Assembly (NCBI GenBank): GCA_009786735.1
Contig: WQRM01000033.1
Location: forward strand, 1 to 12,116
Direction: 5' to 3'
DNA from: Oscillospiraceae bacterium
GTDB taxonomy: Bacteria; Bacillota; Clostridia; Oscillospirales; Acutalibacteraceae
Length of the DNA stretch: 12,116 bases
Shown: piece by piece, positions 6,743 to 12,116 of the stretch
Layout: the number at the start of each line of letters is the position of its first letter
Position numbering within the stretch: position 1 is the stretch's first letter
The notes under the pieces: generated by a model
Database searches by the model: none
What the model was told of the DNA's origin: nothing
What the model saw: only the letters and a program-made list of their open reading frames with translations
Program-made: the position numbers and the translations under genes

Positions 6743-7701
6743 CATATCCCCTTGAGCAAATCAAGCTCGACACCGTTGAGCTGCGTGCCGCCTACTGCGC
6801 AGCACTCATCGCCGCCGCCGAGCAAAACGACCGCATCGTCGCCGTTGACGCAGACGTGCAGTTTTCCATGGGCACAAAGCCGTTTTACGAGAAATTCCCC
6901 CGCCGCGGCGTGAACTGCGGCATCATGGAGGCACACGCCGTGGGCATGTGCGCCGGCATGAGCGCCACGGGCTTGGTGCCGTTTTTCCATGCGTTTGGGG
7001 TGTTCGCCACCCGCCGCGCGTTTGATCAAATCTTCCTCGCCTGTGCCTACCAAGACCTCAACGTGAAGCTCATCGGCGGGGACGCAGGCGTAACCGCAAC
7101 GATGAATGGCGGCACGCACATGCCCTTGGAGGACATGGGGCTGATGCGCACCATCCCGGGCGCGACGATTATCGAGCCCGCCGACGCCGCCATGTTGCCC
7201 GCCGCTGTGCAGCATATGGCAAGCACTTGGGGCGTGCATTACATGCGCTCAAGCCGCCGCAACGCCATGCGGGTGTATCGCGACGACGCGCAGTTCACCA
7301 TCGGCAAAGCCAATGTCCTCGCTCGCGGCAGCGAAGTGTGCATCATCGCCTGCGGCATCATGGTGTATGAAGCGCTGCGGGCGCACGCCATGCTGGCGCA
7401 GCAGGGTATCCGTGCCACGGTGCTGGACATGCACACCATCAAGCCCATCGACGAAGCCGCAGTCATCCACGCTGCAATGGCGTGCGGTGCGGTGGTCACA
7501 GCCGAAAACCACAACGCCATGAGCGGGCTGGGTTCGGCCGTGGCGGAGGTTCTCGTTGAGCACTGCCCGGTGCCCATGGAACGCGTGGGCGTGTTTGAGC
7601 AGTTCGGCGAGGTGGGCACACAAGGCTATCTGCAAGAAAAATTTGGCCTCACGGGCGAGGAAATCGCGCGCAAGGCAATCAAAGCAATGGGGAGGAAATA
7701 A
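6739..7701 (+). CDS. Transketolase, C-terminal (pyrimidine-binding) subunit
   Basis: A 320-residue partner of the preceding subunit. The pyrimidine-binding domain includes Glu64 in GIMEAHAVGMCAG, the position of the glutamate that activates ThDP in this family. FHAFGVFATRRAFDQI and GGTHMPLEDMGLMRTIPG follow, and the C-terminal domain (about 195-310) contains CIIACGIMVYEAL and AVVTAENHNAMSGLGSAV. Length is normal for a split transketolase or the beta half of a 1-deoxyxylulose-5-phosphate synthase-like enzyme; the DXS alternative is unlikely because the N-terminal subunit is short and transketolase-like. The ATG overlaps the stop of the N-terminal subunit (ATGA), so translation is coupled and subunits should be made in equal amounts. 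A GGAGG ribosome site precedes it. Confidence 0.93.
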   Translation: MTYPLEQIKLDTVELRAAYCAALIAAAEQNDRIVAVDADVQFSMGTKPFYEKFPRRGVNCGIMEAHAVGMCAGMSATGLVPFFHAFGVFATRRAFDQIFLACAYQDLNVKLIGGDAGVTATMNGGTHMPLEDMGLMRTIPGATIIEPADAAMLPAAVQHMASTWGVHYMRSSRRNAMRVYRDDAQFTIGKANVLARGSEVCIIACGIMVYEALRAHAMLAQQGIRATVLDMHTIKPIDEAAVIHAAMACGAVVTAENHNAMSGLGSAVAEVLVEHCPVPMERVGVFEQFGEVGTQGYLQEKFGLTGEEIARKAIKAMGRK

Positions 7702-7703
7702 CC

Positions 7704-8282
7704 ATGAAAATCGCAGTAATCAGCGAAGTCTCGGCGCGCGACAAAAACGGCATGATCGTCAAAGCCTTGCAAGAGGCAACGGACGCAGAAATCCTCAACC
7801 TTGGCATGAGCGAAAGCGGCGACGAGCCGGAGCTCACCTATGTGCACACCGGGCTGATGGCAGCACTGGTGCTCGACCAGAACATCGCGGACTTTGTGGT
7901 GGGCGGTTGCGGCACCGGGCAGGGCTTTTGCATCAGCGCCATGCAATATCCCGGCGTGACCTGCGGGCTGATTCAAAACCCGCTTGACGCATGGCTGTTT
8001 TCGCAAATCAACGCGGGCAACTGCGTTTCGCTTGCGCTGAACTACGGCTTTGGCTGGGCAGGCGACCTCAACCTGCGCGACCTGTTCGCCAAGCTCTTTG
8101 CCGACCCCGCCGGTCAAGGCTATCCCTTGCACCGCAGCGAAAGCCAAGCCGCCAGCCGCGCGGCGTTGGCGGGCATCGAAGCCGTGGTCAAACGCAACAT
8201 GCGCGATGTCCTGCCCCAGCTGGACCAAGACATCGTTGGTCGTGTGTTGAATCACGCGCCCTTCAGCGCCCTTTTCGCATAA
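7704..8282 (+). CDS. RpiB/LacAB-family isomerase, long DhuI-like type
   Basis: A 192-residue protein, longer than standard ribose-5-phosphate isomerase B (about 150). The core motif is FVVGGCGTGQGFCISA, with Cys69 at the catalytic position of the family. The segment after it reads QNPLDAWLFSQINAGNCVSL, where ordinary RpiB has a conserved CHD-type sequence, so that histidine is absent. GFGWAGDLNLRDLFAKLF and GYP follow. From memory this pattern matches the subgroup containing DhuI, which isomerises an unphosphorylated 4-deoxy-5-hexosulose uronate from unsaturated uronic acids, so the substrate may not be a sugar phosphate. GGAGG lies 8 nt before the ATG, only 2 bp after the transketolase stop. 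Last gene of the operon, followed by a strong terminator. Confidence 0.88.
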   Translation: MKIAVISEVSARDKNGMIVKALQEATDAEILNLGMSESGDEPELTYVHTGLMAALVLDQNIADFVVGGCGTGQGFCISAMQYPGVTCGLIQNPLDAWLFSQINAGNCVSLALNYGFGWAGDLNLRDLFAKLFADPAGQGYPLHRSESQAASRAALAGIEAVVKRNMRDVLPQLDQDIVGRVLNHAPFSALFA

Positions 8283-8298
8283 TCTAAACCAGATAACG

Positions 8299-8333
8299 AA
8301 CCCCCGCAGGCTGACGTAGCTTGCGGGGGTTTT
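8299..8333 (+). terminator. Rho-independent terminator of the five-gene operon
   Basis: AACCCCCGCA (8299-8308) pairs perfectly with TGCGGGGGTT (8322-8331) around a 13-base loop, and a short T run (8330-8333) follows. It begins 16 bp after the last stop codon. The stem would also form on the minus strand, but no leftward gene needs it. Confidence 0.92.
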
Positions 8334-8353
8334 GTCGCGCGCCCTTGAACCGC

Positions 8354-8401
8354 AATCGGATAAAAACACTAAAAATCGGATGTTTAGACGAAAAATTCGG
8401 A
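8354..8401. repeat. Phased AATCGGAT repeats upstream of the HTH-gene promoter
   Basis: AATCGGAT occurs at 8354-8361 and exactly 20 bp later at 8374-8381; a third related copy, AATTCGGA, lies at 8394-8401. Spacing near two helical turns would put all copies on one face of the DNA, just before the -35 box at 8420. They could be binding sites for the HTH protein encoded downstream. This is inference from spacing and position. Confidence 0.45.
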
Positions 8402-8419
8402 GAAATATTTGAAAAACAC

Positions 8420-8448
8420 TTGACAAGCCCGCTGTTTCATGGTATAAT
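8420..8448 (+). promoter_or_regulatory. Promoter of the HTH / small-peptide operon
   Basis: TTGACA (8420-8425) and TATAAT (8443-8448) with a 17 bp spacer form a perfect consensus, placed about 22 bp before the start codon. Transcription would begin around 8455, so the leader is very short and begins close to the GGAGGAGG ribosome site. Confidence 0.88.
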
Positions 8449-8470
8449 GGGTTGGGAGGAGGGAATTTTT

Positions 8471-8842
8471 ATGTCTAAAGAACTCGGCAAGGTTTTGTAT
8501 GCGGTTTTGCAACGCAACTTAGCGCCAGGCATGACAATCGCCAGTCTTGAAAAAGCAGCCAAATGTTCCGAGGGTACCGTTCGCAAAATGAAGATAGATG
8601 GCTCTATACCAAGAGCGGATGCGCTGCATCGACTAGCCAATGTGCTGGGAACAACTTCTGATGAGCTAATGAGAGCAGCCATGGATGAGCTCGCCAAGGT
8701 GGAGCAAGGCGCTGAAGAAGCAGGTGTTATAGAAAAAACAGAAACCTTTCATAACTTCCTGCGCACAGTAGAACTCTTCCCAGATCGAGAGATTGAGTAC
8801 CGCAAAGGAAACGAACGAATAAACTTGCTGCCAAAACGATAA
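8471..8842 (+). CDS. Small HTH (XRE/Cro-like) DNA-binding protein
   Basis: A 123-residue protein starting MSKELGKVLYAVLQRN. Residues about 22-67 read as a helix-turn-helix: TIASLEKAAKCSEGTVRKMK, then SIPRADALHRLANVLGTTSDEL. The latter is the usual closing helix of XRE-type domains (short helices, L-x-x-L-A-x-x-L pattern, then a T/S-x-x-E-L turn). The C-terminal half is charged, with no recognisable domain (residues 72-123), and may serve oligomerisation. GGAGGAGG lies just before the ATG; upstream in-frame extension to 8321 is rejected because it would cross the promoter. The gene has lower GC than the neighbouring operons and ends 21 bp before a small membrane-peptide gene, with which it must share a transcript. 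It probably regulates its own promoter. Confidence 0.8.
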   Translation: MSKELGKVLYAVLQRNLAPGMTIASLEKAAKCSEGTVRKMKIDGSIPRADALHRLANVLGTTSDELMRAAMDELAKVEQGAEEAGVIEKTETFHNFLRTVELFPDREIEYRKGNERINLLPKR

Positions 8843-8863
8843 ATAAACATAGGAGGAGACAGT

Positions 8864-9022
8864 ATGACCTGGTTACAACTTGTAGTCGCAGCAACCCTGC
8901 CGGTTCTCCTGAAGCTAGCCATCGATCTTATCTGGCGATGGCGAACTTCAAGGCCGCCACGACCACCGCGCCGCCGAACTCGTCGCGCCCAAAAGCACGA
9001 CGACGAGAACCCGGAAAGTTAG
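8864..9022 (+). CDS. Small single-span membrane peptide, possible type I toxin
   Basis: A 52-residue product with a strong AGGAGGAG ribosome site (8851-8858) before its ATG. It starts MTWLQLVVAATLPVLLKLAI; residues 4-24 form one hydrophobic helix that ends in WRWR. The tail is rich in Arg and Pro (RPPRPPRRRTRR) and finally acidic (HDDENPES). Length, a single N-terminal helix and a charged tail resemble small membrane toxins of the Fst/Ldr and TxpA kind, and the LVVA...P...L pattern recalls Fst, but this is a loose resemblance. Its 3' part and downstream sequence (8976-9045) are repeated at 9117-9185 inside a convergent small RNA gene, as expected for an RNA-controlled toxin. A plain small membrane protein partnered with the HTH protein is the alternative. 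Confidence 0.62.
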   Translation: MTWLQLVVAATLPVLLKLAIDLIWRWRTSRPPRPPRRRTRRAQKHDDENPES

Positions 9023-9045
9023 CAGTGCCTCCGTCAAAAGTCAAC
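8976..9045 (+). repeat. Direct repeat copy R1 (end of peptide gene and 3' UTR)
   Basis: R1 shares two blocks with R2. The first, 8976-9003, is 28 nt with one mismatch. The second, GCCTCCGTCAAAAGTCAAC at 9027-9045, is 19 nt and exact. A GAACCCG heptamer lies between them, and R1 has three extra bases (CGA) before it. The first block contains CTCGTCG and CGACGAG, which fold into a stem (8979-8985 with 9001-9007). R1 encodes the last 15 or so residues of the small peptide plus the start of the 3' UTR. Confidence 0.85.
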
Positions 9046-9053
9046 TGTTAACA

Positions 9054-9092
9054 AGCGCCCTCTGCATGCAACAAACACATGCGGAGGGTGTT
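9054..9092 (+). terminator. Terminator hairpin of the HTH / small-peptide operon
   Basis: Bases 9054-9068 and 9078-9092 pair over 15 bp, including four G-T wobbles, around the loop CAACAAACA. The tail TTACTTTAT is moderately T-rich on the plus strand. The hairpin lies 31 bp after the peptide stop codon. On the minus strand the tail is poorer, so I call it as a plus-strand terminator. Confidence 0.6.
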
Positions 9093-9110
9093 ACTTTATA
9101 AGCAACAAGC

Positions 9111-9197
9111 AAAAAAGAACTCGTCGCACCCAAAAGCACGACGAGAACCCGAAGCAACAAACGGCAGCCTCCGTCAAAAGTCAACCGCCTATCGCCG
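9111..9197 (-). ncRNA. Candidate antisense (antitoxin) RNA of about 87 nt
   Basis: A consensus promoter (9204-9232) would start a leftward RNA near 9197. The RNA runs through the whole of repeat R2, then meets an intrinsic terminator: CTCGTCG (from 9145) pairs with CGACGAG (ending at 9120), followed by TTCTTTTTT (to 9111). No reading frame with a ribosome site lies inside it. Because R2 is a direct repeat of R1, this RNA is complementary in trans to the 3' part of the small-peptide mRNA: 27 of 28 nt in one block and 19 of 19 in the other. Both partners can form hairpins exposing loops in the shared block. That architecture fits type I toxin-antitoxin loci. Start and end are predicted, not measured. 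Confidence 0.6.
9117..9185 (-). repeat. Direct repeat copy R2 (inside the candidate antisense RNA)
   Basis: The partner of R1, 141 bp to its right. Differences from R1 are one substitution (A9128), a missing CGA triplet and a divergent 13-15 nt spacer. Only this copy is followed on the minus strand by a T run, so only R2 works as a terminator. The stem (9120-9126 with 9139-9145) is intact in both copies although flanking bases differ, which suggests selection on structure. Confidence 0.85.
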
Positions 9198-9203
9198 CTG
9201 ATT

Positions 9204-9232
9204 ATTATACCACAACTGAGCAAGTTTGTCAA
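9204..9232 (-). promoter_or_regulatory. Promoter of the candidate antisense RNA
   Basis: The minus strand carries TTGACA (9232-9227) and TATAAT (9209-9204) with a 17 bp spacer, a perfect consensus. It points left toward the small-peptide gene. No protein-coding gene with a ribosome site follows it, which supports an RNA product. Confidence 0.85.
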
Positions 9233-9316
9233 CCCCAAATCTCAGCTTGACACAGTCCTCCTCAAACCAAAGTGAATGCTATGTGCCGCTGGCGCGCCTT
9301 AACCTCAATGCAGTCC
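9233..9316. other. Short intergenic gap, no gene or terminator seen
   Basis: Between the candidate antisense promoter and the end of the ABC ATPase gene I find no credible gene and no terminator hairpin for the leftward ABC operon. A minus-strand GAGGAGG near 9259-9265 is followed only by a three-codon frame. Confidence 0.5.
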
Positions 9317-10081
9317 CTACAAATAATATTCCTGCTCCACCTCTGCGGCAAAGTCCAGGCGCTTGAGCAGCCGCTTGCGCAGGTCTGCGAAGTCCGACGT
9401 GCCGCGATTGCGCGGGTAACCCATGGGCACGTCAATAATTTCGGCAATGCGTCCCGGGCGCGGCGCCATCACAATGATTCGGTTGCTCAGATAGATCGCC
9501 TCGTCCACATCGTGCGTGATGAGCACCATGGTGTTGCCGCGCGCCTGCCACAGGCGAATGATTTCGTCTTGCAGCACCATGCGCGTGAAGCTATCGAGAG
9601 CACCCAGCGGTTCGTCCAGCAGCAGCACATCCGGCGACACCGCAAGCGAGCGGATCAATGCCGCGCGCTGGCGCATCCCGCCCGACAATTGGTGCGGGTA
9701 GGCGTCTGCGAACTCCGCAAGCCCTGCTGTTTCCAGCAGTGCGCCCACGCTGCCGCCGTTTGCGCCGTAGCGCCCCGACGCCTTGAGCGCGAAGATGACA
9801 TTTTTGCGCACCGTTAGCCAAGGGAACAACGCGTGCTCCTGGAACATCAGCCCGCGGTCGGGGCTGGTGCCGTGCACCGGCTTGCCGCCGCACAGGATTT
9901 CGCCGCCGGTGGGCGCTTCAAGCCCTGCAATCGTGCGCAGCAAAGTGGACTTCCCGCAGCCGCTTGTGCCAACGATGGACACGAACTCGCCCGCCGCAAT
10001 GGTTAGGCTTAGGTCCTCAATTGCGCAGAACTCGTCGTCGAATGTTTTGTTCAAGTGTTTGATTTCGATTGTACCGGTCAT
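9317..10081 (-). CDS. ABC transporter ATPase, nitrate/sulfonate/taurine (SsuB/TauB) type
   Basis: A 254-residue cytoplasmic ATPase. Walker A GTSGCGKS (residues 38-45), Q-loop Gln81 in MFQEHALFPWLTV, signature LSGGMRQRAAL (132-142), Walker B VLLLDEP (152-158) and the switch histidine H190 in ITHDVDEA are all present, so it should be active. The sequence style (RGLMFQEHALFPW, DSFTRMVLQDEI) is that of the SsuB/TauB/NrtD group. The start at 10081 is chosen over longer in-frame options because it begins with MTGTIEIKHLNKTF, has AAGGAGGG upstream and overlaps the permease stop (ATGA). It energises the adjacent permease. No terminator is apparent after the stop, and the transcript may run toward the candidate antisense RNA promoter. 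Confidence 0.95.
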   Translation of the reverse strand: MTGTIEIKHLNKTFDDEFCAIEDLSLTIAAGEFVSIVGTSGCGKSTLLRTIAGLEAPTGGEILCGGKPVHGTSPDRGLMFQEHALFPWLTVRKNVIFALKASGRYGANGGSVGALLETAGLAEFADAYPHQLSGGMRQRAALIRSLAVSPDVLLLDEPLGALDSFTRMVLQDEIIRLWQARGNTMVLITHDVDEAIYLSNRIIVMAPRPGRIAEIIDVPMGYPRNRGTSDFADLRKRLLKRLDFAAEVEQEYYL

Positions 10082-11034
10082 GCTCCGCCCTCCTTCCAGC
10101 GCAATGCGCGGCGGCGGGCTACGCCAAGCACGGCGTTCACGGCGAAGAATGTCACCGCGATAATCACCACCGCGCCATACATCCCCGCGAACTCTGCCCA
10201 GCCGCGTTGCCAGTTGATGTACCAACCGAGCCCGGCTTCCACGCCCATCATTTCGGCAATCAGCAGCGCCGTGCAGGCGATGGACATCCCCTGCGTTAGC
10301 CCTTGAAAGATAAACGGCGATGACGCGGGAATCGCGACCTTGAAGATCATCCCCGGTTTTGACACGCCGAAGGTACTTGCGGCCTCAAAGGTGCTTTTGG
10401 GCACGTTGAGCACGCCGTTCATCGTGGTCGCCGTCACGGGATACCACACCGCAAGGGCGATGAGAAACACCGCGCCGCCGAACAAGCTGCCTGCTAAGAT
10501 TAGGATAATCGGCAGCCAGGTGACAGGCGGGATTGAGCCGAAAAGTTTCGTCAACGGTTGCACCCAATAGCGCGCCTTCACCGACCACCCCGCCGCCACG
10601 CCCGTGATGATGCCCAGCACCACGCCAATGGCATAGCCCGTGAACAACAGCCGCAGCGAATGCCCCAGCGAGGTTAAAAGTATTGCACGATCGCGGATGA
10701 TGGCGTTGAGAATAGCGTCCGGCCAGGGAACAAACGGCTGCGGCAGCCAGCCGGTTTTCAGTGTGGCGAAATCAAACAGCAGCACCAACAAAAAGACGAC
10801 CGTGAGCAGCGGCGCGCGACGGCGCAACTGGGTGTGGGCGCGTTTGGAGAACACGGCGGCAACATTCCACGCGGCAAACGCCAAGGCAAAGAAGCCCATG
10901 AACCAAAGCCAGACATTGGTTGGCGCATTTTGGTCAAGCGGTGTGAACTCGCGAAAATTCGGCACAAGCACGTATTGCAACATGACCAGCACCGAAACGA
11001 CGAGCGGCAATGTGCAGATGATACGATTTTTCAT
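10078..11034 (-). CDS. ABC transporter permease, SsuC/TauC type
   Basis: A 318-residue integral membrane protein of the binding-protein-dependent transport family. Hydrophobic segments appear at about 6-24, 42-62, 76-91, 127-149, 171-200, 248-265 and 286-304. The cytoplasmic loop that docks onto the ATPase (EAA motif) reads EAASTFGVSKPGMIFKVAIP (217-236). The two or three N-terminal segments before residue 100 make it longer than the usual SsuC (about 260), so it has an N-terminal extension. The ATG at 11034 has AGGAGG 6 nt upstream; a TTG further out at 11049 would place the ribosome site inside the gene and is rejected. The gene overlaps the ATPase gene by 4 bp and starts 36 bp after the binding-protein gene. 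Confidence 0.93.
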   Translation of the reverse strand: MKNRIICTLPLVVSVLVMLQYVLVPNFREFTPLDQNAPTNVWLWFMGFFALAFAAWNVAAVFSKRAHTQLRRRAPLLTVVFLLVLLFDFATLKTGWLPQPFVPWPDAILNAIIRDRAILLTSLGHSLRLLFTGYAIGVVLGIITGVAAGWSVKARYWVQPLTKLFGSIPPVTWLPIILILAGSLFGGAVFLIALAVWYPVTATTMNGVLNVPKSTFEAASTFGVSKPGMIFKVAIPASSPFIFQGLTQGMSIACTALLIAEMMGVEAGLGWYINWQRGWAEFAGMYGAVVIIAVTFFAVNAVLGVARRRALRWKEGGA

Positions 11035-11070
11035 GGTTAGCCTCCTCAATAGCCAAATGGTTAAGCACTT

Positions 11071-12116
11071 CTATCGTGCGCAGCAGGGGGGCAGTTCATC
11101 ACCGCCGATGTGTTGCAGTTGTGCGAGCGCGGATGCCAATGCGGGATCAAGCTCGACGTGCTGTTCACTTGAACTGCTGTCGATGCCTAACGGATGCCAC
11201 ACTTGCGCGCGCACCACCGCGGGGTCAAGCGCCGGATTGACCACCCCCATGGCTTGGAACTCGTGAATCGAGGTCATCAGCGTTTGCTCAGTCAGGTCGT
11301 GCGGCATGCCCCAACGCCAGTTGCTCATCAGTCCAACAACATAGTCAATGTCCACCCCTGCGCTAACATATCCGTGCTCAATCATCAACTGCACGCCCAA
11401 GCGTTTGTTTTCATCGCTTTCGTCAAGCCAACGTGACACACGATACACCGCGCGGGTGATGCGCTCGGCGGTTTGCGGGTTCGCGTCAATGAACGCGCCT
11501 GTCATGCCCAGCACACAGCAGTTGTCGTCGACAAAATCTTCGTCGTCCAGCGAGCGAATCACCCGCAGCAGACCATCTTCCACAAAGCGCATGCCCACTT
11601 GGTCGGGGATGACGGCCACTTGCACATCACCGTTTTGCAGCGCAATCACGGCTTCTGCCGCGGGGAAATCACGAAAAGTAAAATCGCCCGGTGCAAGCCC
11701 TGCACGATACGCAAAACGCAGCGCAATGTTATGAAACGCCCCGCCAATTGCCCCGCTCACCGCGATGTTCTGCCCGGGTGCAAGCGCGGTGATGTCGGAA
11801 TCCGCCAGCACAAACGCAGATGCGCAACCCGTGTGCAGCCCCAGCGTGAAGCGGATGTCGATGCCCTGCGTCACCGGCACGAACCAGCCTGCGAGCATCC
11901 CCGCCACGGTGTCGATGTGCCCGGCAGCCAGTGCGTCGCGCGAGCTAACCAGATCACCCGTGACGACGATTTCAGTGTCCAGCCCTTCCTCGGCAAAAAA
12001 GCCCATGATGTGTGCGAGGGGGATCGCAGCTTGGCACAGCCCGCCTTCAAAGCCCAAGCGAATGGTGCGCGTGCCACCGGCTTCTTCCTCAAATGTGGCA
12101 GGCGGAGCAGCCGGCG
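11071..12116 (-). CDS. ABC transporter substrate-binding protein, SsuA/NMT1-like (5' end missing)
   Basis: The reading frame stays open to the right edge, so the start and signal peptide lie outside the window. The first visible part, PAAPPATFEEEAGGTRTIRL, looks like the flexible linker after a lipoprotein anchor. The folded domain starts GFEGGLCQAAIPLAHIMGFF, then AEEGLDTEI, the typical opening of SsuA/TauA/ThiY-like proteins, with AVSGAIGGAFHNIALRFAYR and IALQNGDVQVAVIPDQVG further on. It should capture a small solute outside the membrane and deliver it to the permease. Family members bind aliphatic sulfonates, taurine, nitrate, bicarbonate or thiamine-precursor pyrimidines; I cannot choose among them. 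The mature domain ends with HIGGDELPPCCAR, an unusual double-cysteine tail. First of the three genes in the transcript visible here; its promoter is out of view. Confidence 0.9.
   Translation of the reverse strand, partial: PAAPPATFEEEAGGTRTIRLGFEGGLCQAAIPLAHIMGFFAEEGLDTEIVVTGDLVSSRDALAAGHIDTVAGMLAGWFVPVTQGIDIRFTLGLHTGCASAFVLADSDITALAPGQNIAVSGAIGGAFHNIALRFAYRAGLAPGDFTFRDFPAAEAVIALQNGDVQVAVIPDQVGMRFVEDGLLRVIRSLDDEDFVDDNCCVLGMTGAFIDANPQTAERITRAVYRVSRWLDESDENKRLGVQLMIEHGYVSAGVDIDYVVGLMSNWRWGMPHDLTEQTLMTSIHEFQAMGVVNPALDPAVVRAQVWHPLGIDSSSSEQHVELDPALASALAQLQHIGGDELPPCCAR

Noticed and set aside
2980..8282. Standard myo-inositol (iol) operon
   Set aside because: Only IolD-like and IolG-like genes are present; the dehydratase, isomerase, kinase and aldolase are missing, and transketolase subunits are not part of that pathway.
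8321..8470. Longer N-terminus for the HTH protein
   Set aside because: It would start inside the operon terminator and run through a consensus promoter; the ATG at 8471 follows GGAGGAGG.
8976..9185. Possible CRISPR-like or transposon repeat
   Set aside because: Only two imperfect copies 141 bp apart, with no array of spacers, no cas genes and no transposase. The copies fit an RNA-pairing role better.
9041..9238. 65-codon minus-strand frame across the antisense region, with hydrophobic stretches
   Set aside because: It starts with TTG upstream of the predicted transcript start, within the promoter, and has no correctly spaced ribosome site. Its content is explained by the repeat and hairpins.
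10082..10225. Longer N-terminus for the ABC ATPase
   Set aside because: The extension lies wholly inside the permease gene, while the ATG at 10081 has a ribosome site, an ATGA overlap and a family-typical N-terminus.

Overview
The window most likely comes from a GC-rich member of the Clostridia (Bacillota), probably an uncultured gut or sediment lineage. Signs of this are AGGAGG-type ribosome sites before nearly every gene, near-perfect TTGACA/TATAAT promoters with 17-18 bp spacing, a CotH-family protein, a TetR gene coupled to an ABC exporter, and clostridial-style two-subunit transketolase genes. This is inference from gene style, not a taxonomic assignment.

Layout, left to right. (1) Positions 1-856 hold, on the minus strand, a TetR-family regulator followed with a 4-bp overlap by the start of an ABC exporter; a long inverted repeat covers their promoter. 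(2) Positions 890-1332 hold a tRNA-Arg(CCG) gene on the minus strand with its own promoter and a downstream hairpin, then about 200 bp of hairpin-rich sequence without a convincing gene. (3) Positions 1378-2894 hold a minus-strand CotH-kinase-family lipoprotein with a vegetative-type promoter. (4) Positions 2918-8333 are a compact five-gene plus-strand operon: an IolD/acetolactate-synthase-like ThDP enzyme, a Gfo/Idh/MocA dehydrogenase, two transketolase half-subunits and a long RpiB-family isomerase. It has a clear promoter, a palindromic candidate operator and a strong terminator. (5) Positions 8354-9232 hold a small HTH regulator and a 52-residue single-span membrane peptide in one transcript, facing a consensus promoter that would make an antisense-type RNA of about 90 nt. 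A direct repeat shared by the peptide mRNA and this RNA gives the layout of a type I toxin-antitoxin module. (6) Positions 9317-12116 hold a minus-strand SsuABC/TauABC-type ABC importer operon (ATPase, permease, substrate-binding protein); the binding-protein gene runs off the right edge.

The five-gene operon looks like a catabolic pathway for a polyol, inositol-like compound, sugar acid or sulfo-sugar. A dehydrogenase would make a ketone, ThDP enzymes would break carbon-carbon bonds or transfer two-carbon units, and the RpiB-like enzyme would interconvert an aldose and a ketose. No kinase, aldolase or dedicated transporter is present, so the substrate cannot be named from sequence. The two most interesting items are this gene combination and the peptide/antisense-RNA module at 8420-9232.
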